Below, piece after piece: positions 27,871 to 36,903 of a DNA stretch of 64,000 nt; the stretch's first letter is position 1; each line of letters opens with the position of its first letter. Origin of the DNA: Acetivibrio cellulolyticus CD2. GTDB taxonomy: Bacteria; Bacillota; Clostridia; Acetivibrionales; Acetivibrionaceae. The stretch covers positions 668,432 through 732,431 of the forward strand of contig NZ_JH556653.1 in the NCBI RefSeq assembly GCF_000179595.2. The letters run 5' to 3'. Made by a program: the position numbers and the translations under genes. The notes below the pieces were generated by a model. It did no database searches and was not told the DNA's origin. It saw only the letters and a list, made by a program, of their open reading frames with translations.

Positions 27871-28592
27871 GTTTCTACTCCTTCCTCTTCTGAAGGCCAA
27901 ATAGCAGCCCCAATTCCGGCACCAAATACTGTAGCTGTAATGACCCGGAAGCCGCTTGATATAAAGTTGAAGAAGGGGATATATTTAAGCACAATATTTA
28001 TAATAATTGAAATCAGTACAATCATTAAAACAGACTTGGATTTTTTTGCAGGAGGTATAATTATAGCTATAAACATGGCATATAGTGCAATTCCCATTGC
28101 ACTGCTGACAGATTCAGGCAATGCAGAACATGTAAATGCACCAAAAGTTGTTCCTAGGCTCCAACCGATAATTGGTCCAGAAATCAGTCCCAGCATATAT
28201 GCATATGAAAGCCTTCCTTTTTCCATGGAAGCCATAGTAAAGGTTTCGTCTGTTATACCAAAACCAAAGATAAGCCTTTGAATTAATGATATCTCCGGGT
28301 CTATTTTCTGAGATAGAGAAAGAGACATAAGCATGTAACGGATATTGATAACAAAAGTTGTTAATGTTATTTCAATAAGCCCTGCACTATCTATAATAAG
28401 ATTTGTGCCAGCAAACTGCCCTGCACTAGTCAGATTGGTCAGGGAAATAAAAACCGCCATTAAAGGAGTAATTCCTCCGCTTACAGCCATCAATCCAAAA
28501 GTAAAAGAAACTGGTATGTATCCTAATGCGATTGGAAATCCTTTCTTAAATCCGTATATAAAATCATTTTTATCAGGCAAATACTTATTCAT
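27867..28592 (-). CDS. azlC: Branched-chain amino acid exporter large subunit AzlC
   Basis: A 241-residue membrane protein with about five to seven segments. Family signatures are GFKKGFPIALGYIPVSFTFG, LTNLTSAGQFAG, TTFVINIRYMLMSLSLSQ and GFGITDETFT. A TTAGGAG site precedes the ATG. No Lrp/AsnC regulator gene is adjacent. The 5' gap (28593-28937) is shared with the divergent CysRS-like gene. Confidence 0.93.
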   Translation of the reverse strand: MNKYLPDKNDFIYGFKKGFPIALGYIPVSFTFGLMAVSGGITPLMAVFISLTNLTSAGQFAGTNLIIDSAGLIEITLTTFVINIRYMLMSLSLSQKIDPEISLIQRLIFGFGITDETFTMASMEKGRLSYAYMLGLISGPIIGWSLGTTFGAFTCSALPESVSSAMGIALYAMFIAIIIPPAKKSKSVLMIVLISIIINIVLKYIPFFNFISSGFRVITATVFGAGIGAAIWPSEEEGVET

Positions 28593-28896
28593 TATAAAGA
28601 CTCCTAAAGTACTGTTATACGCATTTAGAACATTATAATATTAATTGATAAAATTATCTATAGTGTTTTACAGAATAATCGAAATATGAGTACAGCAATA
28701 AGTAAGAGTTTTAGTGTTGATGAATATCATTTGATGGGTACTCAATTGAAGCTATCTCCAATTATGGGATGCTTATAATAACCCAACATTACATTTTTTG
28801 GGGTCCATTAAGCATGAAAAAGCAGAATACCTTTGTCAAGACTTGTTGTACCTATCTAAAGTGTGCTATTAGACCCTATGCGAACCCTATGGAGTT

Positions 28897-28927
28897 ATGT
28901 TATAATCAATCATTAAAATTTTTAAGG
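28897..28927 (+). promoter_or_regulatory. Extended -10 promoter and ribosome site of the CysRS-like gene
   Basis: ATGTTATAAT (extended -10 TGnTATAAT; TATAAT at 28901-28906) with no good -35, then AAGGAG at 28922-28927 ten bases before the ATG. The leader would be about 25 bases. The rest of 28593-28896 shows no T-box or other recognised element; a 30-codon frame at 28686 has no ribosome site. Confidence 0.5.
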
Positions 28928-28937
28928 AGACTAATAA

Positions 28938-29732
28938 ATGAATTTAAAAGATTCTAACACATCAACTAATAACAATCAAAATTTTGTAGAAATACAAGGA
29001 TATAAATATAAAATTTATTCTTGCGGAACTGTTGTTGATCTTCAAAAGGAAAGCGCATCCTTAGGAAATATTTTAGAATCAAAAGAATTGTTGTCAAAAT
29101 ATCACCCTGAAGTTCTAAAGCTTAGTATTCTTTTAAATAAATCTCAAGGTTTAAAAGAACTGACAGATGCTCAATTTATAGCTTCTGAAAAGAGACTTTA
29201 CTATTTCTATCAAACGTTAAATAACATAAAGAAATTTGCAAATGATAATAGCCAGTTAAATGAAATTATTGCTCCTCACGGTAAAATTATCAAACCAGAT
29301 GTAGTAAAAGGCATTAAAGTGTCCTTCGTTGCTGCTCTTAATGATAATTTCAATACATCTTTAGCAATTTCAGATTTTCTACAAGTATTTAAGTATTCAA
29401 ATGCTTTGTTAAATAATGCTAATGAGAATCCTCTTCATAAACTTACAACCTTGAATAAGATATGTAAAGATATTTTAACAACAGCAAATTTATTAGGTAT
29501 TTTACTAGAAGATCCTGAAGTCTTCATTTTAGGAATAAAGGAAAAATATATAAAGTTAAGAAGTATTGATATGAAAGAAGTAGCAGAGCTAATTAAAACT
29601 AGACAAGAGGCAAAATCCCTGAAAAATTACAAATTGGCAGATGAATTAAAAGCAAAACTAGATCAAAAAGGCATTATTGTTCAAGATTCACAATTTGGCT
29701 CTGGATGGGACATTAAAGAACTATTTTTTTAA
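28938..29732 (+). CDS. Stand-alone cysteinyl-tRNA synthetase C-terminal-half protein
   Basis: A 264-residue protein aligned by eye to the second half of cysteinyl-tRNA synthetase. NFVEIQG resembles the segment before KMSKS; ESASLGNILESKELL stands where KMSKSLGN(F) would be, with KMSKS lost. The DALR helical domain follows (YHPEVLKLSILL, then VSFAALNDNFNTSLAI-like motif near residue 135), and the C-terminal tRNA-contact domain (IKTRQEAKSLKNYKLADELK, then GIIVQDSQFGSGWDI). The HIGH catalytic fold and zinc ligands are absent. A clean promoter, ribosome site and intact 264-codon frame suggest it is expressed rather than a scrap. It could bind tRNA-Cys or a tRNA-like RNA without charging it. Function unknown. 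Confidence 0.75.
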   Translation: MNLKDSNTSTNNNQNFVEIQGYKYKIYSCGTVVDLQKESASLGNILESKELLSKYHPEVLKLSILLNKSQGLKELTDAQFIASEKRLYYFYQTLNNIKKFANDNSQLNEIIAPHGKIIKPDVVKGIKVSFVAALNDNFNTSLAISDFLQVFKYSNALLNNANENPLHKLTTLNKICKDILTTANLLGILLEDPEVFILGIKEKYIKLRSIDMKEVAELIKTRQEAKSLKNYKLADELKAKLDQKGIIVQDSQFGSGWDIKELFF

Positions 29733-29802
29733 CGGAGTATAAATTTTTGTTTATCGGATTTTGTACAATCCTTCTTAAGCAAGTAATTTCAACTGCCTAA
29801 CT

Positions 29803-29985
29803 TTATAAATAATTGTATATTTGTAAAATCAGTTTAAAATTGCTTGCTGAGAAGTAGCAAATGGAAGACGAACCGTTTCCTAACTGTCCATAGTTATTGC
29901 ATCCAAAGCTTACTATTGCTCCATCATCCTTAAGTGCAAGAACATGTCTATAACTTGCGCAAATGGCCTTAACACCCGAAAGCAA
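29803..29985 (-). pseudogene. Fragment of an RCC1-repeat protein
   Basis: The minus strand reads VKAICASYRHVLALKDDG, then AIVSFGCNNYGQLGNGSS, one repeat of the RCC1 (chromosome condensation regulator-like) beta-propeller. It is preceded by an in-frame segment of different character and followed by a stop. A single repeat cannot fold as a propeller; no start site is seen. Confidence 0.6.
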
Positions 29986-30042
29986 GTAAATAGTATACTC
30001 AGGTGTTTTTGATATTATTTGAAACGCACCCGTTTCTGCTTT

Positions 30043-30101
30043 GGATAATGAAAAAATTAGACTTTATGTTAAGAAAACAGAAAGTAGTTTTTTCATTATC
30101 C
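30043..30101. repeat. 14-bp perfect inverted repeat
   Basis: GGATAATGAAAAAA (30043-30056) pairs with TTTTTTCATTATCC (30088-30101) around a 31-base loop. It is 45 bases past the chemoreceptor stop and may act as its terminator, though no T-run follows on that strand. Confidence 0.5.
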
Positions 30102-30146
30102 CTAAATATCTAACATTTTTGTCCTGTATATCTTTAATTGATCTCA

Positions 30147-32318
30147 TTAGTCGTTTATTCTGAATATATCAACTATTTTATTGAGTTCTCTGGCCATGTC
30201 ATTGAGTTTTAAAGCAAGACCAGATAATTGTTCTGCACCTGTTTGCTGTTCAAAGGCAGTTATGCTCACATCCTGTGTTGCTGAAGCGGTATCTGAAGAC
30301 AGCATATGAATATTTGCTATGGACTTAAGTGTGAATTCCTTTGATACAAGAGCTTTACTCAGAGATTCCTTAGAACTGTTCATATTATTTATTATTTCTT
30401 CCATAGCATTATAAATCGTCCGGAAACTCATATCTACCTCAGAGACTGCTTCAAGCTGAATATTGACTATTTCCTCTGCATGAGCAACTGAATGTACTGT
30501 TTCTTCAGTCTTTTCCTGAATATTGTTTATTATATTGCTTATATCAGTCAAAGAACGTTTTGATTTGTCTGCAAGAAGCTTAATGTTTTTAGCTACCACA
30601 GCAAATCCTTTCCCAGCTTCGCCTGACCTCGCTGCTTCTATCGAGGCGTTAAGAGATAGCAGCTTTGTTTGTTCAACTATTTCTACAATTAGCTTGATGA
30701 TTTTTTTGATTTGCTTCATTTCAGTGCTTAGAGAATTTATGGTTATGGTTATTTCTTCTGATACTGTATGGGTTTCATGTGCTTTTATGTTAAGTGATCT
30801 GATGGATTCGAGGGTACTATCGCTAATTTTTTTAGTATCTAAAATAATATCGGATGCATGGGTGATATTATCTACAACCTGATTTATGTCTTCTGACAGG
30901 CTGCTAACATGTTTAACACATAATGTAGTATCATTAACCTGGTCTGATGCACCTTGAGATATCTGTTGGACAGCTATGGCTGTTTGGCTGGATGCAATTT
31001 GTGATACCTTTGAAAAGGCTGCAAGCTCTTCGGCGTCCTGCAAGACGGATTCTGAACTTGTCTGAACTGTTGAAATAATACCTCGTATGTTTTCGACCAT
31101 GCTGTTAAACTTTTGCAATACCACAGCAATTTCGTCACTGTACCTGTCCTCAATATTTACATAAAGGTTTCCCATGCTTGCTTCGTCCATAAGCACCAAC
31201 ATTCTTTTAAGAGGCATGGATATGCTCTTTGTTATAAGGAAGGATAGGATCAGTGCAAGGCTAAGAATCACAAGAGCGATACTGAGAATACTCCATAAAA
31301 TACTACTGGATTCTTTTTGAAGGTATGTGTATGGTATTGTGCTCACAACAAACCAATCTGTATCTTTGATGGCAGAGAAGGTTACAAGGTGTTTGCTGTT
31401 ATTAATATTTGTGGTAAAGGAAAAGTCCTTTTTATCTTTTGTACTTAAAAGCCTGTTTATCATGGATTTTTCCCTGTATAAGCTGTTAGGGGGTGTTTTT
31501 TCGAGGTCTCTGCTTGATATGACCGTGCCTTTAGAGTCCATAACAAAGATATCTACGTTTTTACCTAAATCTACATTGTTATATATTGAAGACAAAAAGT
31601 TCTGATCATAAACGGTATATAATGACAATCTAAAGCCATAATAGTTAGGTATGCTATCTTTAATAGTGTATGGAATAGAGTTCTTTATATATATAATCGA
31701 ATCCTTACCACTTTCAAGTTTTTTACTAAGCCAGTGCCCTGAAGATGAGGAGTTTGGAAATGATTTGTCAAGATTGACACTGTCTTCAAGGGTCATGGGA
31801 GTAGAGATATCTGTGTTAAGTATCTTTAAGAGTTCATTTCTATCCTGAATTTTTAGAAATATGGATATGACGTTAGTATTGTCGCCAAAATTGGCAATAA
31901 ATGGAGGTACTATTTGTTTCGTATAAGCTGTCGTTCTTTCAAAACCTGAGCCGACATTCATGTAAATGCTGACGCCTTTAACAGCATCACTATAGGTTAT
32001 CAGTTCATTACAGATAGACTCATACTTTTTCATCTGCAAAGAAATATTTTGGCTTACTTGATCGACTACCTGAACCGAGTATGTTTCTATTTTCGATTTT
32101 ATGGCAGAGCTTGACTTATAAAAGCTCATAGTTCCAAGCAACACTATAGGGAAAATTGAAATGACAATAAATGAAATAATCAATCTTGTATTGATTTTTA
32201 TTCTTCTGAAATTGAACTCATAAAAATCAGTCAAAAAACTAAAAAGTTTCCGTTTGGGATGAAAGATTGTTTTAATAATTTTTTTTAGTGGCATTAATAT
32301 GTTCTTCTTTATATCCAA
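30147..32318 (-). CDS. Methyl-accepting chemotaxis protein with Cache sensor
   Basis: A 723-residue chemoreceptor: cytoplasmic N-terminus, membrane segment about residues 42-65, extracytoplasmic double-Cache-like domain about 70-340 ([13 protein letters not shown] is the typical Cache ending), membrane segment about 345-370, HAMP about 370-425, then signalling domain. The tip is [22 protein letters not shown], near residue 565. It starts at a TTG with GAGGTGAG upstream. It stands alone. The Cache domain suggests a small extracellular ligand such as an amino acid or sugar acid. No SigD-type promoter was found. Confidence 0.93.
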   Translation of the reverse strand: MDIKKNILMPLKKIIKTIFHPKRKLFSFLTDFYEFNFRRIKINTRLIISFIVISIFPIVLLGTMSFYKSSSAIKSKIETYSVQVVDQVSQNISLQMKKYESICNELITYSDAVKGVSIYMNVGSGFERTTAYTKQIVPPFIANFGDNTNVISIFLKIQDRNELLKILNTDISTPMTLEDSVNLDKSFPNSSSSGHWLSKKLESGKDSIIYIKNSIPYTIKDSIPNYYGFRLSLYTVYDQNFLSSIYNNVDLGKNVDIFVMDSKGTVISSRDLEKTPPNSLYREKSMINRLLSTKDKKDFSFTTNINNSKHLVTFSAIKDTDWFVVSTIPYTYLQKESSSILWSILSIALVILSLALILSFLITKSISMPLKRMLVLMDEASMGNLYVNIEDRYSDEIAVVLQKFNSMVENIRGIISTVQTSSESVLQDAEELAAFSKVSQIASSQTAIAVQQISQGASDQVNDTTLCVKHVSSLSEDINQVVDNITHASDIILDTKKISDSTLESIRSLNIKAHETHTVSEEITITINSLSTEMKQIKKIIKLIVEIVEQTKLLSLNASIEAARSGEAGKGFAVVAKNIKLLADKSKRSLTDISNIINNIQEKTEETVHSVAHAEEIVNIQLEAVSEVDMSFRTIYNAMEEIINNMNSSKESLSKALVSKEFTLKSIANIHMLSSDTASATQDVSITAFEQQTGAEQLSGLALKLNDMARELNKIVDIFRIND

Positions 32319-32398
32319 TTATCTCACCTCAAAAATTTTTGTAAAATTAGTACTGCAAAAATAGAGGTTCTATATTGATCGCGTTACACTATTCTTTT

Positions 32399-32656
32399 AA
32401 AAAGTTTGTTTTTGTAGCAAACTTTTTTAGAAAATATAGTTCATATGTATATCACAGCCGAACTTACTACTTTGATTGCAGCTTCCGCTGCGATACACTA
32501 TTTAGTTTTTATATCGGAATTATATTGAAATAAGATTATAGGTTTAAATGTAGTTTTTTATACTATGTCTTCTCAAAAAGATTGTTTTTTGAGAAGATAT
32601 AGTTCCACTGTTTATCGCAGCGGAACTTACTGCTTTGATTGCGGCTTCCGCTGCGA
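32399..32656. repeat. Two copies of a hairpin-bearing ~90-base repeat
   Basis: Unit 1 is 32399-32494 and unit 2 is 32569-32656. Each opens with an A/T-rich hairpin (AAAAAGTTTG/CAAACTTTTT; CTTCTCAAAAA/TTTTTGAGAAG), then ATATAGTTC, then GAACTTACTxCTTTGATTGC and GCTTCCGCTGCGA. In unit 2 TCGCAGCGGAA (32615-32625) pairs perfectly with TTCCGCTGCGA (32646-32656); unit 1 has mismatches. They lie in the divergent gap between a chemoreceptor and a sugar-binding protein. Read on the minus strand the cores also encode AAEAAIKxVSSA, so decayed coding copies are an alternative to structured RNA. Confidence 0.65.
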
Positions 32657-32822
32657 CATGAATTTACACTTAGTGTAAAAATTTACTTATTTTTTTATAA
32701 AATTACTATAAATTTGAATTTATAAAAAGCCGATAATGATTATACGCATGATATTATCATGGTTAAGGGCAGAGAAAGTCTAAAGGAAGCGTGAATAAGC
32801 GTTTTGCATGAGGAGGAAATTT

Positions 32823-34193
32823 ATGAATTTCATAAAAAGCACGTCAATCTACAAACTAATAACATTAATGGTAATTTTTGCAGTGTTTGTTTTCTTTACA
32901 GCATGCAGTAGAAGTGTTGAGAGAGAGCGACCGGATCCAACGCCAAGCCAAGGTAAGCAGCCTGAAAAAGTAAATGATGCTAAGACGACAGTGAAGTTTA
33001 TGTTACATGGATATAAGGATGTTTTTGATAGTTTAAGCAATGAATTTACCAGCCAAAACCCTGATATCAAGGTTGAAATATTATTAGTTGATAGTGAAAT
33101 GTATAATCAGGTTAAGGCACAAAAGTTATTGTCGGGGGATGTGGATCTTGTTTTGAATTTTCAGACAAATCCATTAGAAACTGAATGGGCTAAAGGTGCC
33201 GTTAAATCCCAATTTCAACAAGAAATAGAAATTGGTTATTACTCTGATTTAACCGATATGCCTAACTTGAAGAATTGGAAACAGAATGTATTAGAAGAGT
33301 CTTCCATGCTAAAAGGAAGAGTTTACGCTGTTCCATTTGCGTTATCTGCATTGAACACTGTCTTTTATAATAAAAAAATATTTGAAGAAAATGGACTAGT
33401 GATACCGGAAACGTGGAGTGAATTTATAAATATATGCAATGTTTTACAAAAGAAAAAAATTAGACCATTGATTGTCGGTGCAAAAGAAAGTTGGCCTTTG
33501 CTCATGATTTCAAATGCTTTTGTTGCAGCAACCGAATCTGATATGCCATCTTATGCAAAACAACTCTGGACTGGTGAGAGAAAATTTAATGATGAGAAAT
33601 CTCTTAAAATATGGGAGAAGGGATTGGATTTTGTAACATGTTTAGGAAGTGGTTATGACTCGATTGAGTATGCAAGTGTAGCGGGTAGATTTGCTGAAGG
33701 TGAAGCTGCAATGCTGGTAGATGGATCCTGGCAAGGTTTTACCATTATGAATAACAATCCGTCGATGGAATTTGGTTGCTTTACTTTGCCTGGGGATACA
33801 AAGGGCGATGAACCTGTTCAGATATCGGGTAAATATGATATGATGATAAGTGTCAATGATAAGTCTCCGAGGAGAGACGCTGCGTTGAAATGGCTTGATT
33901 TTTTGTGCGAGAAGCAGAACTACAAAAAATTTGTTGAATTGTCTCAGGTAATTCCAGTAGTTGATGTTGATGTGGATAATGAGTTTATTAATTCTCTGGC
34001 TCCTTACATGAAAAATCCTACTGTAGCATGGGAGCATGTTATGCCTGTACATTCAGATGTGAGACTTGCGAGGTTTTCATCTTTTGTACAGTATAGAATT
34101 ATTCGAGGGGCATATTCTACTCCTAAAAATCTTGCAGATGCTGCTCAAAAAGAATGGGATGAAATACTTGGCAGTATTGCCGCTGAAAAATGA
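32823..34193 (+). CDS. Sugar-type ABC substrate-binding lipoprotein
   Basis: Family 1 solute-binding protein, 456 residues from the ATG at 32823, which has AGGAGGAAA upstream. Lipobox VFFTAC near residue 27. Features: VKFMLHGYKDVFDSLSNEF, DVDLVLNFQTNP, VYAVPFALSALNTVFYNKKIFE, AEGEAAMLVDGSW. No permease or ATPase is adjacent, so it may be an orphan binding protein that works with another importer or with the neighbouring chemoreceptor or a sensor kinase. A damaged partial copy follows directly. Confidence 0.9.
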   Translation: MNFIKSTSIYKLITLMVIFAVFVFFTACSRSVERERPDPTPSQGKQPEKVNDAKTTVKFMLHGYKDVFDSLSNEFTSQNPDIKVEILLVDSEMYNQVKAQKLLSGDVDLVLNFQTNPLETEWAKGAVKSQFQQEIEIGYYSDLTDMPNLKNWKQNVLEESSMLKGRVYAVPFALSALNTVFYNKKIFEENGLVIPETWSEFINICNVLQKKKIRPLIVGAKESWPLLMISNAFVAATESDMPSYAKQLWTGERKFNDEKSLKIWEKGLDFVTCLGSGYDSIEYASVAGRFAEGEAAMLVDGSWQGFTIMNNNPSMEFGCFTLPGDTKGDEPVQISGKYDMMISVNDKSPRRDAALKWLDFLCEKQNYKKFVELSQVIPVVDVDVDNEFINSLAPYMKNPTVAWEHVMPVHSDVRLARFSSFVQYRIIRGAYSTPKNLADAAQKEWDEILGSIAAEK

Positions 34194-34210
34194 TTCCTCA
34201 TTCAAATTAT

Positions 34211-34660
34211 GATTAAGGGCAGAAAAAGCCTTAAGGTATTTGTGAATAAGTGTTTTGTTGGGAGAGGTGGATCTTGTTCTGAATTGCCAGACGAATCCAT
34301 TTGTAGCTGAATGGGCTAAAGGTGCTGTTACCCCTCAATTTCAACAGGAAATAGAAATTGGTTATTACTCCGATTTAACCGATTTGCCTAACTTAAAGAA
34401 TTGGAAACAGAATGTCTTGGAAGAGTCTACTATGCTTAAAGGATAAGTTTACGCTGTTCCCTTTGCTTTATCTGCACTGAACACTGTATTTTATAATAAA
34501 AAGATATTCGCAGAAAATAAGTTAACGATACCAGAAACATGGAGTGAATTTATAAATATATGTTGTGTTTTACAAGAGAAAAAAATTAAACCTTTGATTG
34601 TTGCAGTAAAAGACAGTTGGCCGCTACTCATGATTAACAACGCTTTTGTAGCTGCTACTA
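34211..34660 (+). pseudogene. Decayed, internally deleted copy of the binding-protein gene
   Basis: The first 45 bases resemble the leader of the upstream gene (ATTAAGGGCAGA..., GTGAATAAGTGTTTTG). The copy then jumps directly to an internal part matching about 33136-33540, losing the signal peptide and roughly 370 bases. It has a stop (GGATAAGTTTACG where the parent has an Arg codon) and ends within the region matching NAFVAAT. Not functional. Confidence 0.85.
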
Positions 34661-34767
34661 AAATCAAAAAATTATCCAAAATAATATCCATTCGCTTTGA
34701 TTATATTTCATCTATCAAACATAGTGGCTGATAACACAATCTCAAACAACATCTATAGACTGAACAT

Positions 34768-34795
34768 GTTGGATTTGCTTCACAGCAAATCCAAC
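34768..34795. repeat. Perfect 12-bp hairpin with 4-base loop
   Basis: GTTGGATTTGCT, loop TCAC, AGCAAATCCAAC. There is no T-run on either side. It lies between the binding-protein pseudogene and the anti-sigma remnant, and probably ends one of them. Confidence 0.5.
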
Positions 34796-34853
34796 ACTCA
34801 CACTCTCTGCAATCCTTATTAGCAAACAACTATTCTCTAAAGTTTGAACATTT

Positions 34854-35984
34854 CTAATCCAAAGGAATTTCTAATACTTCATCACTATATGTTGAATAAT
34901 TTATACACTTAATTTCCAACTTCATATTTTCGCCTTTCCCTTTAAACCTGTATATTCTGTCAACAGCATTCGGACTTTCTGCTTCCCTATCAAAAGCATT
35001 CGGATCAACCATATCCATAAACTCGTTACCATCCATAAGCCCCATCACAGCAATTCCTTTGCTTGATACTACCACACAGGTATTTTCTCCTTCATAATAC
35101 ACATTCTTTATTACTAGATCATCATTAACTTTGATTTCTTTTTTTCCAATTGATACATCTACTCTCTTGTCTACAATCAACATACTTTCAAGTCTTATAT
35201 TTTTGATTTCAAGAGATTCAAAGTTTTCAGGAATTGCATCCCCTCTATTTGTAAAAGAGATTTTTCCAAATCTATTACTCATCTCACTTCCATAAATCTC
35301 AATACTCTCACCTTTATCTGTTGAAATATCAAAATTCACTCTTGGCATTTCCCTCACACGTTCTCCATTAGTATTAATCGGAGGCTTATCTTTAAGAACT
35401 TCTTTTGCACTATCTGACAATCCTTCTAGTCTCCCTTTAGCATATGTCGTCATTGATGAAGCAGTAATTTTGTCAAACATTATAGCATAATCGCCAACTT
35501 TGACTTTTTTCTTCAAGGATTTCTCCACAGTCTTATTCAATGCTTTATTTCTGTCTAAAGTAAACCTTATACTCTTCTCTTCAATCAATCCATTTTTTAA
35601 ATATCTTACGTTTAGCTTCATCCATTTTTCATAAAACTTTGGAGGTTCGAAATCATATACAAAAAAACAATTACGCCTATCATCTATAAACGTACCTCCA
35701 CTACTATTACAAAAATATCCAAAAGGTTTTATTCCAGATAAACCAAGAGATAATGATGACACATCCAAATCCTCTTTTAAATTTTCATATTTGCAAAACA
35801 CCTCCATCACATTATCATCAAACACTATTCCATCAACAGTAACCTTAATACCGTTGCTAAATGTACACGACTTATTTATTTTCTGACCTCTTCCTTCATC
35901 ATTGATTTTCTTCAAGCTTCCAGAAATCACATCTTCATATCCCACAAACTTCTTTCCATAATATTGTAGCATAGTCCATATCAA
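34854..35984 (-). pseudogene. Anti-sigma-factor-like protein (DUF4179 type) lacking its N-terminus
   Basis: The 376-codon frame holds the extracytoplasmic part of a DUF4179-type protein (KSCTFSNGIKVTVDG, then IVFDDNVMEVFCKYEN) and a C-terminal domain (VYYEGENTCVVVSSKG). The anti-sigma segment and membrane helix that normally precede are missing. The first codons read through a joint with the sigma-factor remnant. It originally formed a sigma/anti-sigma pair with the next feature; a deletion fused the two out of frame. It has no signal or anchor, so export is unlikely. Confidence 0.65.
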
Positions 35985-36178
35985 GAAAGTATTTAAGCTT
36001 TATTGCTTCCTGTTGATGTATATTTAACTTTTTTAAATATGTAAATACATCATGTCTGGTCTCTTCTCTTTGATAATCCTCAAAATATTCCTCTTCTTCA
36101 TTAGAATCAATAAGGATCGTCTCATTCCTTTTTCTTAAACCATTCTTACATACATTCACCAAAATAGTCTTACTCCAA
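35935..36178 (-). pseudogene. ECF sigma factor remnant
   Basis: Minus strand reads WSKTILVNVCKNGLRKRN (end of region 2), a loop, then LNIHQQEAIKLKYFLDMDYATI (start of region 4), after which the helix-turn-helix is lost. The 5' end is cut by the transposase remnant. Typical order is sigma gene then anti-sigma gene, which is what remains here in broken form. Confidence 0.7.
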
Positions 36179-36652
36179 CTGTAAAAAGAATCTGGCTCTC
36201 TTAGCTTTATTTGCCGTTCTTCTTACTTCTGCTACCAGAGAACCCAGCTTATCTACCAATGTTTTTGTGCCAACATCTTCAAGCTTTGTTTCTGAGAGCA
36301 TTGTGGACTTAAACCACGATAACAAGTTATTTGTAATGAAAACAAACCATAGGAAAGCATGTATTCCGTCAAACTTCCTGGTTCTAAGGTTTTTGATATG
36401 GTATACACTTTTGCACGTCTTAAAAAAAGTTTCTATGGTTTGTCTTTGGTTGTAAAAATAGAACATACCCACTGCAGACATTTGATTTAGCGGCATGTTA
36501 GACACTAGCATGGTGTATTCAAAATCTCCCTTTTTGGTAAGGGTTCTTACTATGATATACCACAAGCCATCGGTAGTGGGAAGTTCAAATAAATCTATAC
36601 AACCATCAACATCTTCCCATTCCGACTTCTTAACGCTTTTGACTTGTAACAT
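36170..36652 (-). mobile_element. C-terminal part of an IS4-superfamily DDE transposase
   Basis: A 160-codon frame with FYFYNQRQTIETFFKTCKSV and YHIKNLRTRKFDGIHAFLW, the Y-(2)-R-(3)-E-(6)-K region of IS4-type transposases that carries the catalytic Glu. The N-terminal half with the two Asp is missing, and its 3' end is joined to the sigma-factor remnant. No terminal inverted repeats were found. Inactive. Confidence 0.75.
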
Positions 36653-36685
36653 ATAATATCTGGTTTTTTACTCGGTTATTAAATA

Positions 36686-36717
36686 GTTTCAATCCACACG
36701 CCCACAAAGGGCGCGAC
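36686..36717. CRISPR. Single isolated CRISPR-type repeat (32 bases)
   Basis: The 32 bases start GTTTCAATCCAC, contain the short palindrome GCCC...GGGC, and end GCGCGAC. They match the well-known 32-base type I-C repeat pattern (xTTTCAATCCACxCxCCCxCxxxGGGxGCGAC). No second repeat follows at the expected 64-70 base step in either direction, and no cas gene is in the window. It is a leftover of an array or a mobilised repeat, next to the transposase remnant. Confidence 0.7.
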
Positions 36718-36815
36718 ATTATAAGCTTTTTGGATCAAGCGTCCCTCGATTTTTTTATAAAAGTTAGCTGGACAACGGGATGAAACAGAATTATAGCTAT
36801 CTTAATTAAGGAAAA

Positions 36816-36860
36816 GGAGCCATGCACAGCAATTTATTCTACTGCTTGTGCGACAGCCCC
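36816..36860 (-). terminator. Hairpin after the C25-like peptidase gene
   Basis: GGAGCCATGCACAGCA pairs imperfectly with TGCTTGTGCGACAGCCCC. It is 45 bases beyond the peptidase stop and of the same GGGGCTGT-type as hairpins at 6675 and 56791. Confidence 0.6.
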
Positions 36861-36903
36861 TCTACGTTATATGAAAGATGTCAAAGTTATTTAAATAATT
36901 ATT

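Noticed and set aside
28686..28778. 30-codon frame MSTAISKSF...
   Set aside because: No ribosome site and no recognised similarity.
32319..32400. SigD-type promoter for the second chemoreceptor
   Set aside because: The best candidate (TAAAAGAA ... GCGATCAA) has wrong spacing and -10; not supported.
36686..36903. CRISPR array
   Set aside because: Only one repeat is found; no second copy at spacer distance, no leader, no cas genes.
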